NCBI GenBank assembly: GCA_050084985.1
Contig: JBITNC010000001.1
Span: 108,686,001-108,750,000, forward strand
Direction of reading: 5' to 3'
DNA: 64,000 bases
From: Nageia nagi
Taxonomy: Eukaryota > Pinophyta
Below the pieces are notes generated by a model. That model was not told where the DNA came from and did not search any database. It saw nothing but the letters and a program-made list of their open reading frames with translations. This document shows, piece after piece, positions 23,945 through 36,644 of this stretch (the stretch's first letter is position 1; the number at the start of each line of letters is the position of its first letter). The position numbers were made by a program, and so were the translations under genes.

Positions 23945-26270
23945 ATGCCACCAAAGAGGAGACCAGTTGGTCAAAGAAGGCCAATCAGAGAGGAGGTAGG
24001 GTTTAAAACCCCCCCTTTTAATCTTTTGCTTATTATTTTATTTTTAATGCTTAATTGAAGAAATAGAAATTGTAGGATAGTTGCATTAATATTTTTAGTT
24101 ATTTTTAACCATTTAGAATTTTTATTTAGGTCTTAATTGGTATACTTTAAAAAAAATTCAAATCCCTATTTATGGTCATTGGCCAAAGTTAAAGGGTTTC
24201 AAGGTCATCATTTGTTTGACTATCAGATGCCAATGATTCTGCAAACCTATTCTCTTGATTGCTGGAATTTGACTTTAAGTTTTAGATTTTATTATTATTA
24301 ATATTAATTGCTATTAAGTTCATGATGTATTTGAGCCTATAGGGCACTGTTCATCCATTATTTAGGAGGGGCATCAATTTCTCATAGCTAGAGATCATAC
24401 TTTCTTTTAGATTGTGGGTTTTGGGGTGGGACCCTTCATGGGCCACATTCATTATGATTATCTTACTTTGGTTGTATTGCTAGAGAGATGGGATTCTATG
24501 ACCTCTACTTTTCATCTCTTAAAAGGGGAGATGACAATTATTATAGAGGAGATTCATCACCTTTTATCATCTTCTAGTTCATGATTAGAAGATCTAGCAT
24601 ACTATCAATCAAAATGGAGCTTTATCAGCCATATCATACTTGTTCAAACCTAATAAGGTACATACTATTATTTCTAAGATTAGCTTAAGAGATATTATAT
24701 ACTATTAATACTGGATGGAGGATGAGTAAGGTAGCATATAATTTTCTTATTTGATGGGGCTTATTCAATGTTATTCCCTTCCTAATACTGGCCATGTAAG
24801 ATTTCCATGGTCCCTCTTACCATTTATGGTAGATATGTTACAACACAATACCATTTATGCATGGCTACCAAATTTGCTAGCATATATTTATAGAGAGTTA
24901 TATTTTTACTAGTAGGGTCATTGATCTTCACTATCAGTGATGATTACATTGCATGCATGGGATTATGAGTATATTGCAATCACTCACCCTTCTAGATTAA
25001 TAGTTCCTAGTTTTGCTATTCATGTTGAGTACCCAGCTAGCATCATGAGGTGGAGAGAGGATTTGTATATTCATCCTATAGATGGAGTTCCCAAGGATGT
25101 GAGATTTTATAGAGATATGCTCTCTCAACTGGTGTTTGATCATGTTAGGTTCAAGCCAAATCATCTGTACCCTACATGGGATGAGCTAGAAGCTGAGCTT
25201 ACAAGTATCTATTAAGCTAAGATTTTGAGTGGCAATCAAACTAAGTTTTTTAGAGTATTTTCAATTTGATCATTTTAGATAGTAGTTTGGGATAGTTTAG
25301 GATATGCCTCTTGAGACCATGAGATATCAACGAGAGGGTATGCTTCCATTTAAGGGTTTACAAACTTTAGTGTATGCAAGGCCAAATCTAACATAGGAGG
25401 AGGTGACCATAAAGGATTTTGAAAAGGATGATGTTGGGGTGATTGAGGCTTTCGATGCCTAATGGAAGGTAGAGATGGAGGAGGTGGATGAGGAGGCTTA
25501 TGGGTCCCAAGTATGATAGAGAGTGGATATTTATGTGTATGTTAGAGAGGAGGCTAAGATAGAGTTTATGGTAGGCTTACCAAAGGAGGTTGTACTAGAG
25601 GTTCCAACAAAAATTCCTAATGAGGAGGAAATTACCCTAGTTTTTGAGGGAGGTATAAGAGGTGAGGAGGTACCCTCATCTCAGGTCCCTAGAATTGACT
25701 CCTTACTAGGATACATTTATGAGTTGCAATATTAGTTAGCTTAGGCTAACTCTATTCATTACAAATACTGGGTTGAGAGGGACCACTATGGGTAGGAGAG
25801 GGATGAGGCTAGGGTGATAGTATAGTCTATTAATGAGTAGTAGATAGGAAAAGCTAGTACTTTATATGGAGTTAAGAGCTAATTCTCAATATTTCTTAGA
25901 GGGATATATTAGTAGAAAGATTACTATATGGGTGTTGTGACTACTTGGTTGATAGGTGTTCCAACTTTTGCTATCATTATCCCTTATCCTCTTCCTTCAA
26001 GGGGGTATATTCTAGTAGACACAAGTGTCCATCCTACACCTTCAATGAGTTGGGCATGAGGCATAATTAGTAGTCAAGGTAAACATGTTAGGCCTATATC
26101 ATCTTAGATTCAAAGTGTTATTATCAAAGTGTCTCCTTAGAATCTAGTAGGTTCATTTGAGATACATAGAGTGACTCAAGTTGTGAGTCCTATAGGTTCA
26201 GTGGGTACTACCCATCTTGGATAGGGTAGATCTAGTAGTATGATCAATGGTGGGGAGGGAATCTCATGAG
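23945..26270 (+). pseudogene. PMD-like gene, antisense inside T1
   Basis: The reading starts MPPKRRPVGQRRPIREE (basic N-terminus, ATG 23945) and after a probable intron continues VGFGVGPFMGHIHYDYLT. It then gives LLERWDSMTSTFHLLKGEMT (about 24470-24535), the signature of plant mobile domain proteins (aminotransferase-like PMD family): a large-residue-W-D-x-x-T-x-T-F-H segment and GEMT. Further on are LLPFMVDMLQHN, a WLPNLLAYIYREL helix (about 24865) and the open piece 24937-25215 with HAWDYEY. This last matches the family's L-x-x-W-x-Y-E region. The acidic open piece 25523-25735 and a Ser/Pro-rich tail end near 26270. Stops (mostly TAG) interrupt it. PMD-like ORFs occur both in host genes and as additional ORFs in plant LTR elements; its place in the T1 3' region argues for the latter. 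Its role is unknown. Confidence 0.7.
23996..24365 (+). other. Candidate intron in the PMD-like gene
   Basis: GAG|GTAGGG at 23996 could be a 5' splice site and ATTTAG at 24360-24365 a 3' site. Joining them keeps the frame exactly (17 codons upstream, phase 0) and leads into the PMD-like reading, with one TAG before VGFGVG. A second AG at 24409-24410 is also in frame and would skip that stop. The intervening 370-415 bp is T-rich with stops. Confidence 0.45.
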
Positions 26271-27996
26271 GATACCCTACTAATTAGATCATGTGTTTAT
26301 TATATTTTATGTTAGACTTATGGTTTTTTACAAACTATGTTATTATTATTTTTTTAGATAATGGAGGGCATGATCATTTTCTATGTTTGGATATGCTAGT
26401 CATAGGCTTATTTGTTGATGACCTTATTTATTTTTAGATCATGGATATTATGATTGATGGTTAGTTTTTATATATGGATGTGATGGATAGCTGATAAGAT
26501 GGTCATTATTTTTTGACATATATATGCATGATGATGGTACTTCTTTACATGTTTTAATATCATGTTTTATGATGTATAGTTATTACTTATATTTTTAGAT
26601 GCATTTGTTAAGATTTTCAAAATGTATGAATATTTGATTTCATGTTTTAATGATATGTTTAGCTTAGTATTTGATGTTCATTCTCATAAATCAAATACTA
26701 TAATATTTATTGTATTACTTAGTTTTATTAATGTAAATTAATATTTATATAGGACTAGTATGTTTATAAAACAAGATTTGAATTGTAGGAGAATGGAATT
26801 AGATGCATCATTTTCCAATTTTTTTGCTACTTTTATACATGGATTAGACATAATATATTGGTATAAATATATGTAGTAATATAGATGATGTGGATGTAAA
26901 AAATACGAGATTCACAAAACACTTATGGATGTATAAATGTATTATGGGTATACACATATACACATGGATAAATGGTATGAATGTAAGATGCTTTTTAAAA
27001 ATGTATGAAACTTAATGACCTAAGGTAATTATGAATGACATAATAATTTAGACATTCACCTTAATGTTTTGGTCACTTATCAAGATTTATAATAATAATA
27101 ATTATATATGATGATATGAAATGAATAAATATAATAAAAAAGTGTAATGAATAACACCTTCAATACCTAATTTCATCAATTGATCTTTTTCTTTGGTCTC
27201 ATCCACTAGGGATGATATAAAATAAGATTATAATATACTAGAGTATACAATAGACCCAAGTGTGTGCAATGATGTTCATTTCCTTCTCTTGACATTTACA
27301 AATTGAATACTCCAAGATTATAAATTATGAGGTATGATTCTTTTCATGTCTTTGTAAGGTAGACTTCACTACCAAAAATCATCCATAGCCTTGGTGAAGG
27401 TTAACTGCTTCATCTCATTACAACATTTCTCTATTGCTAGTTAGGTGTCCATAGCCCTGATAGAGGACACTATAATAGCCTAAAAATTCTACTTTCTATT
27501 TATTTTATTCTTTATTTTTAATATTTTCTAATTTTTTTTAATCCTATCTCTTGGGTTTAGGATGAAGCAAAAAAGTAGAAGAACCATACTCAAATTATGT
27601 TTAAGAAATATCCAATTCTTGATTATTTTGAGAATTTAATATGAGAAATGTATGTCTATTAGTACAATATCATGTATCATAATTATGTCCTTTTATCATC
27701 CTAAGTTTTTGAAATTTCAACATAGGATCTTTAAACTAAACCAAAACATGAATAGAATATTCATTACCTACTTTTTTATTTGTAAATACAACTATATACA
27801 TAAATGAACACTATATGTAAGTATGTACAAAATATGGATATGTATAGCTTGATTAGTTACCTCCCTCATAATGGTTGACATTTAATAATTATGATATTCA
27901 AGGTAAAGGAATAAATATAATGAACAAAGTGGAATTATATGATCATAAGGGCAATGCACCCAATAGCCAAGATGCTTCAAAAGTATATATTTTAAG
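26271..27996. other. AT-rich non-coding stretch of T1 3' region
   Basis: No ORF, LTR edge or clear repeat family. Locally rich in ATG/GAT and (TA)n strings. Confidence 0.4.

Positions 27997-28038
<42 letters not shown>
27997..28038. repeat. (TA)n(CA)n microsatellite
   Basis: About seven TA units run into about 14 CA units without interruption. The purity contrasts with the decayed surroundings, so it has probably expanded recently. Confidence 0.95.
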
Positions 28039-28040
<2 letters not shown>

Positions 28041-28115
28041 TTTTTAGTTTTGCAATTTTATATTTTTTATAGATTTTTTTGAATTTTTTTAAGGGTTTCC
28101 TAATTGGTTAAGAAC

Positions 28116-29650
28116 CTACAATAAGTCATCATGAGTGAAAGGATGAAAATGAAAGTGAGTGCAAATGGTATTATCAATGACCCATTGTACAGAATCATAG
28201 GTGACATATATAGAAAACATGAAATCCCAATAATAAATATTTATAAATAAGAGGTGGGCTATGATGACATCATCAAAAAGATCATCTTCATGATGTAGAA
28301 GATGTGGCCCATAGATTTTAATAAATTTAACTACCAATGGGTAATAAGAGCATCAATCATAATCCTTCATATGAAATTAGGTTTGAAGAACATGTAAATG
28401 AGATTTTGAAGGAACTCTTCATCTAGTATATCATAGATTACACAAGTTACCCAATAAGATTAGTGATCAATAAAAATATCTATCCCATGAGAATTCCTTA
28501 GAGCATCATAGGCATGATCAGACTTATCTAGTATGATGGTTAAGGATGCCATGGATAAATCTAATGTTGTACACCTTTAGGCAATTGATTGAATTGATCT
28601 TTTTCTAACTCTAGGGTTTGGACAAGATCTTCTAAAGGGTCACTAGGAAATGTATAGGGTGACCATGAGATACAAAGAGATGATAATTCCCATGGGATAG
28701 GGGCATTATAATATGAAAATCCCTCCTACTAAATGGTGGGAGGACTGATGTAATGAGGATGACTCATGATGCTTAATGTATGTAAAGTACAATTAACCAC
28801 CTACAATGTTACTTGTAAATTTCTTAGATCTTGTATAAAATTTTTAAAGATAAAAATATATACACACATATTTATGTAAAAATATTTTTATTATTTTTTT
28901 AAAGATTCTAAATATTTCTATGATTTTTATTCATATATATACTTGATGATTATTTTTATGATTTTATTTTTATTAGGAAAAGAATAATTTTATTACTCTG
29001 AAATGATAATGACCACCTTGTTTTTTACAAATAACCCAACCTTTGTGATCCAAAAAGTAAAAATATGAAGGTTGTACAATAAAATGAGCAAGTCCTAGTC
29101 TTATAATAGATGATTCATAACCAAAAGGATATGAAATAAGTGGTAAGATTGACAAATGACTCTTGAAATTCTTAATGATGCATTTTTGCATAGCTAAAGA
29201 TGTCAAGGCCTCATCACATTTAATAAGTGGAATATGAGATGCAATTCCTAAAGATTGTGGAGATTGACGGGGAAGTAATGACATGAGGGGGATCATGCTC
29301 TCTATGAGATATTAGACATACTCAATGTTTATAGGTTTAGGCATGACCTCATTTCTTCTTTGATTAATACTTTTAAGAGTTCTTTCAAACCTTGGTTTTA
29401 CATTGGTAGGATTATTTACACAATAATTTTTACTAAATAATGAACTATAATCATATATAATTTCATTGTATAGAATTGAATGAGTATTATACTCAATTAC
29501 CAATTCATTGATAACCTCAATTATGTAGACTAATATCCCATAAAACCAAAGGGTCATATGATGAACATAATTTAACAAGATTCTAGGTCTCTCATAAGGC
29601 CAATGTAAGTGAAATAGATGGATCCAATTCATTAGAGATTTGGATTCCAT
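28116..29650 (-). pseudogene. Unrecognised minus-strand coding relic
   Basis: Two open pieces, 29312-29650 (112 codons, MESKSLMNWIHLF start) and 28973-29296 (107 codons, ending VRIKLFF-like), lie in one frame with a single stop between. After a decayed stretch a third open piece lies at 28116-28337 (His/Asp-rich, 73 codons). Length, frame continuity and sense orientation with T1 suggest a real protein-coding region of T1's 3' part. The reading is hydrophobic and aromatic-rich, with no domain I can name. An alternative is chance openness in AT-rich DNA. Confidence 0.4.
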
Positions 29651-29689
29651 TCATATGTATTTTACTTCTGATTTGATTATTACCTTAAG

Positions 29690-29694
29690 GTTAT
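29690..29694. repeat. Target-site duplication of T2 (left)
   Basis: GTTAT, identical to 38116-38120 on the other side of T2. A five-base duplication is standard for Ty3/gypsy integrases. Confidence 0.9.
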
Positions 29695-30474
29695 TGTTAT
29701 CACCTAAAATTAATTTATTTATTTAATTAATACATTAGGAAATATGTGACCACACTTATACACATCTAGTTCAAGAATATTAATATTATTTTGGATATAA
29801 TCAATATATATCATTGACTTACTATATTATTGTTTATGTAAGTACATGCTAACCTAAGGAGTAGGTCATATTATTATATATATAAATAGGGATCTAATAG
29901 TAATTACACATCAAGGAGATACATGATCCCATATTTGGTCTTGATGATGGTAGTTCCTTAGGTGTCTTTTGACACCACCATTCAAGGCTAGGTTTGTGTA
30001 CTTCCTTATGCAAGCATCTTGATGATTGTTAGCTTATCTAAGTATCAAATTGAGATCATCAAGAGTTCATGTGGAGGCACAAAGTTAGTTTGGAATTGAA
30101 TATAGTCTAACAAATACCATCAATGCCCCTCTATAGATGAAAATAGACCACTGATGCTCCTTCCAAGCATAAAATAGATCACCTATGGCCCTCTTTTTAT
30201 ATCATATTGCTCCATGACTTCAAGTGCAAACTCCATTGGTTGTTTTAGCTTTGTCATTATATTTCATTCATCAACATCAATTACATTATATGAGGTGAGT
30301 ACAAAAAATCAATCTTGTTTGGTAATGTCATTTCAATTCCAATTATTCATTATCTTCTACATCAAATTATCTTATTATAAATTGCTATCCATTAGCTCAA
30401 AATTTACAAATATTCTTTTAGGATTATAGGTATTCATTTATTTGCATTCTTGAAAACACTTTTATTTGTAAACA
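29695..30474 (+). repeat. 5' LTR of T2
   Basis: Starts TGTTATCACC and ends TTTGTAAACA, with canonical TG...CA termini. It matches 37336-38115 end to end with equal length. Confidence 0.93.
29881..29889 (+). promoter_or_regulatory. TATA box of T2
   Basis: TATAAATAG followed by GG, 186 bp into the LTR. The copy in the 3' LTR is at 37522-37530, at the same offset. Confidence 0.7.
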
Positions 30475-30477
30475 TTA

Positions 30478-30495
30478 TGGTGAACTAGATGTGAA
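30478..30495 (+). other. Primer-binding site of T2
   Basis: TGGTGAACTAGATG starts three bases after the LTR end, the usual spacing for a tRNA primer site beginning TGG. The cognate tRNA cannot be named because the site is decayed. Confidence 0.55.
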
Positions 30496-30568
30496 ATCAT
30501 ATGTAGTTGTGCTAAAACCCAATGGTTTTAGTTAGGATTAATAAGTAATTTTGTGAGTTATTTTAGAC

Positions 30569-31930
30569 ATGTATCAGTTAAGAGTATTCTTGCAAAATCT
30601 TTCAAGGATAAATCTTGATGAGCTCTTGGGAGATATTCAATGTGATGGACTGGAAGCATCTAATGAAAGAGTTAACCATGATGATGGAAGTAATGATGAT
30701 AACATTTAGGTTACTATTGAGGGTATACAAAGATAGATTAATTACTTAGCAAGAGAATTAGTTTAGTTAGATAATTTGATTGAGTTTGGTAGCCCTCTAT
30801 GTGATGAGATCTATTAATGCATGCCACCATTGGATTATAAAGATCCTAAGTTTTGTAAGCTCAATGGGGAAGGAGATCCAAAGAGACATTTGCAAGGGTT
30901 AAAAGATGAATGTGAGGTCAAAATCAATGTGGATTCAAGATTATAAGTGAAGTTATTTCCTCATAGTTTGGAAGGAGAGGCTCATGAATGGTTCTATTCT
31001 CTACTTGAAAGGTCAATTACATCATTTGAAGAATTGAGCAACTTATTTCTAGAATATTATAAGTATAATATCAAGCATGAAGCCATGGCTTTGAATCTAT
31101 GTGCTATGAGGCAAGGTAGTAATGAAAAAATAGAAAAATTTATTATACAATTCAAGAAGACATGGCAACAAATCAAAATAAAGTTCACAAAAAAAGAGGT
31201 AAATAATATCTTCAAGGATGTTGTCATATTATCCTTACAATATTATGTCATTGATTAACATTTTTTGATATGACATATAAGCTATTAGAAAAAGAAAAAG
31301 TCCTTGTGAAATTAGGGCTTGTGAAGTATTAAGATGATGACAAACCTAGGGCTAAGGATAAGCAGCTACAATCACCAAAGAAAGATAAATTCATTCATAT
31401 GGTAGAAAAGGTAGATGAAAATAAAGAAATAAAATTCATAAAGTTTCTTATACCTCCTAGGTTTATCTTGAAATATCTAATGGAAAAGGGACTATTGTAG
31501 CCTTTACCTAAGTGAGAAGAAGATGAGTTAGTAGAGAGGCCAGCATGGTACAAGGAAGATAGATACTATGAATATTATCAAACCAAGGGGTATGCCACTA
31601 ATGGGTGTGGAGGCCTAAGAAATAAAATACAAAGGATCATAGAAGATGGATTCTATGTGTGTCCTACCAAGGTTAAAAATATAGGGGAAGAGCAACATAT
31701 GAATGTAATTTTCCATGAAGAATTATGTGTAGAACTTACAAGAGGAAGATCAAGAGTAGCAATAGATCCTATCATATGTGAACAAGAGCTACCTAAACAC
31801 CTAAGAATTTTTGACCTCATAGAACAACTCAAGAATACACAAGCCAAGGTTAGTTTATTTTAATTGCTTCAAATTTTAGAACCTCGTAGAGAAATGATGA
31901 ATTAGATTTTCAAGAATAGTTAGCTAGATA
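30569..31930 (+). pseudogene. gag of T2
   Basis: The frame opens at ATG 30569 (MYQLRVFLQN), 95 bp after the LTR, and is in register with the open piece 30947-31258. That piece reads LFPHSLEGEAHEWFYSLLE followed by SFEELSNLFLEYY, the capsid core of Tat-type gag. A HQTKG-like segment (YQTKGYATNGC, near 31580) resembles the nucleocapsid region. After a frame change, open piece 31657-31863 carries the Tat linker wording (RIFDLIEQLKNTQAK). Several TAG stops interrupt it. Gag forms the virus-like particle. Confidence 0.83.
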
Positions 31931-32019
31931 AGAACATATCAATCACTACTTTTGTGAAAAGGGAAAAAATATGGAGTAAAGGAGATGTTATCACTTTTTA
32001 ACCTAGTGAAAGGCCTAGT

Positions 32020-33039
32020 AAGGATGTGACCCAATTACATCCAACATTATTTATTGAAGTAAGTACCTTTAGCAATACAGTTAAGAGATCATTGATAGAT
32101 TGTGGGGCAACTTTGAATATTACCACCACTCACTTTCATAATTTGATCCAAATTTATTACCTCTAAGAGAAGAGACTGCCATGAGAGTTAAGGGGTTTGA
32201 TGGTGTTCCAAAGAAATGTGCAAGAATAATCACACTTCTAATAAAAGTAGGAAATAAGGTACTTTAGACCCTTTTCTACATTATAGATGGAAAACCTTAT
32301 TCTAATTTCATTCTTGGAAGACATTGGATAGATGACATTGAAAGAGTAGCATCCACTTTGCATAGATGTTTCAAGTTCTATTCTAAAGGAAATGTTTACA
32401 AGGTAGAAGTAGATGAGTAGATAGCTAAGTAGTGTAATTATGTTCTCCCTAAGAGATTTGTTTCATATGATGCAAAAGATGAGGCTATCCTAGCTAAGAA
32501 TGAATAGATATATAGAAAAGCATTATAGAAAATCAACATTCAAGATATCAAGTTTGGTTCATACACCATTGAAGATGTTTATAATATCATTCTGAAGAGA
32601 GATTTGGATGGATGGTAGGAGGCTTAAGAAAAGGAACACTTATGCTTCTCTAAGCCCCATAAAGAATTCCAACAATCCTCTTTAGAGGAAATCATTCATG
32701 AAAATAAATATTGCATCATTCCATATCATGGAAATGGTCATAATGGTTAGGTTAGTTGTCCAATATTAATGCAAGAATATGAATGGGTAAGAGATGATCA
32801 AAATTGCTTTGTTATTAAATGTGAAATAGATTATGAAGATGAAATATATGCTATACAATTTTTTGAGAATGATGATGCTTTTTTAGAATCTATGGGTGCT
32901 AGAATTGAATATCCAACTAGGCATGAAAAGAGGACTCACAAACATTACCTAGATGTACATGCTTGCTTTGGTGAATTTGTGGAGAATAAAATCAAAGGGT
33001 TAGGAGAGTTTCCATTTCTCACACCATAAAAATTAGAGA
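32020..33039 (+). pseudogene. Protease and PR-RT linker of T2
   Basis: A retropepsin-like segment near 32045-32130 reads FIEVSTFSNTVKRSLIDCGA: the active-site box is D-C-G-A in place of D-T/S-G-A/S, a variant common in plant Tat elements. A Gly-rich flap and FILGRHW-type strand are partly visible near 32290-32330. The acidic linker occupies the open piece 32769-33029. Confidence 0.72.
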
Positions 33040-34560
33040 TGACTTGGTTAAATGAAGAGATAGAGGAGGTCAACATTAGTTCTTAAGAGACATTGTGTTT
33101 CTTAAAAATGGGTAACCTCCTTAAGGAACCTTTGCAAAATGAGTTGATTCAATCCTTTCATTATTATTCTAAATTATTTGCATGGTCATATAAAGATATG
33201 CCTATATTAGATGAAAATTTTGTGGTACATAACTTAGTTATTAGATGAAAATTTTGTGGTACATAACTTAGTTATTAAGGAAGAAGCAATTTCTCTAAAG
33301 TAAAAATGAGAAAGATGCCTTTTCAAATTTCTTTACTAGTCAAAAAAAAAATGAGAAACTATTGAAAGCAAGTTTTATTAGACCCATTGATTATTTAGAA
33401 TGGATCGCTAATGTAGTTCTGATTAAGGAGCCTATAGGTGAAATTAGAGTATGTAATAATTTTAGAGATCTCAATAAAGCATATCTAAAAGATGACTTCC
33501 CACTATCTAACATAGATATGATCATTGATATTTTAGCAGGTTATAAGATGTTATCATTTATGGATGGATTTTTAGGATATAACCAAATCAAAATCAAAGA
33601 AAGTGATTAGCATAAAATATCCTTTATAAATCCTTTGGGAAACATTTGCTACAAGGTAATTCTATTTGGTCTTAAGATTTAAGGGCCACATATCAAAGAG
33701 CAATGATAACCATGTTTCATGACTTTATTCATAAAATAGTAGGGGTCTATGTAGATGATATCTTGACAAAATCAAAGAATAAAGAAGACTATATCAAGGA
33801 TGTAAGAGTAGCCTTTGAAAGGATGAAATAGTACAAGTTAAGAATCAAGCCTTAAAAATATGTATATGGGGTATCATTAGGAAAACTCTTCAAGCACATT
33901 GTCTCTAGGAGAGGAGTTGAAGTGGATCCAAAGAAAATTAAGGCCATCATAGAAATGCCTCCTCCTACAAATCTTAAGCAATTGAGAAGCCTCCAAGGTA
34001 AGATTCAATTCGTTAGAAGATTCATTTGTTAGTTAATAGATAAGATAGCCCCTATGTCTCAATTACTTAAGAAAGAAGTTGAATTTAAATGGGATGTTAA
34101 GTGTTAATAAGCATTTGATAGAATAAAAGAGTATTTTCTACATCCACTAATATTAGCTCCATATAGGCATGGAAAACCTCTTTGGCTCTATGTATTAGCT
34201 ATAGAACATGCATTTTGGGTAATGTTGGCAAAAAAAGAGGAAGATGGTAAAGAGAGAGTAGTCTATTTTATTAGAAAAACATTGAAAGAATATGAAACTA
34301 GGTACACACCCATTGATTAGTGATGTCAATGTATAGTGTTTGATACTAAAAAGTTGAGACATTATATGATCGATAGCACAACACATGTACTTACTCAAGT
34401 AGACCCATTAAGATATCTGATGTAAAAACCATGCCTCCATGGAAGGTCAGCAAAATGGATCATGCTACTTCAAGAGTTTGATCTCAAGTTTGTGAAACAA
34501 AAATTAGTTAAAGGGTAGGTAATTATAGATTTTGTTACATAGTTTCCCATAAAAGATAGT
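33040..34560 (+). pseudogene. RT and RNase H of T2
   Basis: The linker (FAWSYKDMP near 33180) is followed by an exact 34-bp duplication, then RT. Open piece 33362-33610 holds ASFIRPIDYLEWIANVV, IRVCNNFRDLNKA, FPLSNIDMI and a MDGFLGYNQIKI motif. After a frame change near 33670 come a FHDFIHK segment and the catalytic box VYVDDILTKS (about 33755). RNase H follows at about 34165-34400 (PLWLYVLAIEHAFWVML, then ETRYTPID). Stops are mostly TAG. Confidence 0.85.
33207..33274 (+). repeat. Exact 34-bp tandem duplication in T2 pol
   Basis: 33207-33240 and 33241-33274 are identical. Because 34 is not a multiple of three the duplication shifts the pol frame. Identity of the units amid an otherwise decayed element shows that the event came after most of the decay. 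Confidence 0.95.
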
Positions 34561-34689
34561 ACAAAACTTAGAGAAGAATTTTATGAAGAATGTGATTTGG
34601 TAGAAACTACAAAATATACAAAAGAGGACCACCTACAACCTTCTTCTAAAGATAACAAGAACATCAACATTCCTCTTTTAGAGGTCTCA

Positions 34690-35300
34690 AAAATCTAAAA
34701 AATGTATTTTGATAGATCATAATGTATGCAAGGTTTAGGAGTAGGAATAGCATTGATATCTCCTTATAATGATGTTATTCTTATGTCATACAAACTATCA
34801 TTTGAATGCACTAACAATATAGCACAATATGAAGATCTCATATTAGGATTAAAAGAAGTTATAGAGATTGGTATTATGCAATTGCATATATGGGGATTCA
34901 TATCTAATAATGAATCAAGTCAATGAGATCTACAATACTAAGTATGAGAAGCTTATTCCATATAAATTCCTTGTTACAAAACTCTTAACTTGCTTTGAAG
35001 AGTATCAACTAGAAAACATTCCAAGCAACAATAACAAGTTGGCTAATGCAAAGGAAAATGCAGCTTCACTTATACCAATTAAGATAGAATGTAGGGATAC
35101 TACTTTCACTATCAAGAACTTGGGCACCCAATCAGTTATTGAGGAGGACCTAAAAATGGTATGTGTTGCTCAAAAGGTTGGTTATGAGGTAATCCCTTGG
35201 TACCAACACATATTCAAATATTTGAGAGATAACTTTATTAATGCCACACTTGATAAGAGAGAATAGATTAGAATGAAAAAGCTTGCTACAAAATATGTCA
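34690..35300 (+). pseudogene. Archaeal-type RNase H of T2
   Basis: The segment opens MYFDRS near 34700 and continues GLGVGIALISPYNDVI and CTNNIAQYEDLILGLKEV (open piece 34726-34926). After a frame change come the open piece 34868-35266 with a NQVNEIYNTKYEKLIPY segment and a decayed NNNKLANAKENAA end, where the D of the N-x-x-A-D box is replaced. This is the classical position of aRH, after RT-RH and before integrase. Confidence 0.82.
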
Positions 35301-36455
35301 TTATTAATGATATACTTTATAAAAGATCATTAATGGTATTCTTTTGATATGTCTTTATTATGAGGAAATTTAAATAGCATTAGAGCATGGTCATGGAGGG
35401 GCATGTGGAGGTCATTTAAATGGAAGATCAATTTATGGCAAGTTGATTAGGATGGGTTATTAGTGGCCCACCATGGAACATGATTGTTGTGAACATGTCA
35501 AGAAGTGTGAACAATGTCAAAAGCATACACACTTAGAATTAAAACCTACTTAAGAGTTGAACTACGTTACATCACCATGGCCTTTCTCAATGTGGGCTTT
35601 GGAAATCATGGGTGTTATCAATCCTCCATCTGGTGAGGGGCACAAGTTTATCTTGGTTGCCACCAAATACTACACTATATGGTTTGAGGCAATTCCTTTA
35701 AAAATAGCTATACAAAAACATGTTATCAATTTCATCAAAGAATATATCATTTGCATATTTAGCATGCCTCAAAGGTTAATCATGGATAATGGTACAAATT
35801 TTATAGGAAAATATATCAAAGAATTTTGGAAAAAGATGAAGGTTGAATAGATATTTTTTTCAATTATTATCTCCAAGGATATGGACAAGCTGAAGCAACA
35901 AATAAAATAATCAAGAACATATTGGCAAAAATTATCAAAAAGAATGGTAGGGATTGGCATGATCAATTACCATATGCTCTATGGGCATATAGAACAAGCA
36001 AAAGAATAGAAACAAGTGCTACTCCATACTCTCTTGTGTATGATGATGATGTAGTCATTCCTCTTAAAATTAGGATCCCTTCCTTGAAAATTGCACTCAA
36101 AGATATCATGAAGGGACCACAATAATAGAAAGCAAGGTTAAATTATCTAGAGGCATTAGATGAGAAAAGAATTAATGCACTAAAGCATCTCAAAACATAT
36201 CAACAAAGAATAAAGAGGGCCTATGGAAATAAAATGGTGCCCAAAGCATTTGAGGTTGGGGATATGGTTCTCCAAGTGAACATTTCTAACACTACAGCAA
36301 AGGATGAACTTAAAGAAAAGTTTGAACCAAATTAGGTTGGCCTATACATCATCATAGAAGTCTTTGGTAGAGGTGCATATAGATTGTCTACATTGTATAG
36401 GAAGGTTTCCAAAACTCCCATCAATGCTAGGCACCTAAAGAAATATCATAGCTAG
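35301..36455 (+). pseudogene. Integrase of T2
   Basis: The zinc-binding region is at about 35380-35530 (HGGACGGHL-type, then CEHVKKCEQCQ-like). The core is in the open piece 35557-35850: MWALEIMGVINPP has Glu where the first catalytic Asp is expected, and LIMDNGTNF has the second Asp. Open piece 35922-36125 (DWHDQLPYALWAYRTS) follows. The C-terminal reading runs through FEVGDMVLQV and a GAYRLS segment to a TAG at 36453-36455, matching the typical end (RHLKKYH). The first acidic residue and several stops are damaged. Confidence 0.85.
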
Positions 36456-36644
36456 GTGACTTGTGGGTCATCCTATGCATTTGTTTTCATAAAAATGTTA
36501 CTATAGGAGTAAGCATGGAATAGATGACAAAAAATCTAAAATAGGTCATTTCAATATCATAAGAGGAGTGCTAGTGCTCCATTTTAGTAAAAAAGCACCA
36601 TTTGTGATCCTATTACATAGTTACAAATGGTAAAAGTAAAAATC

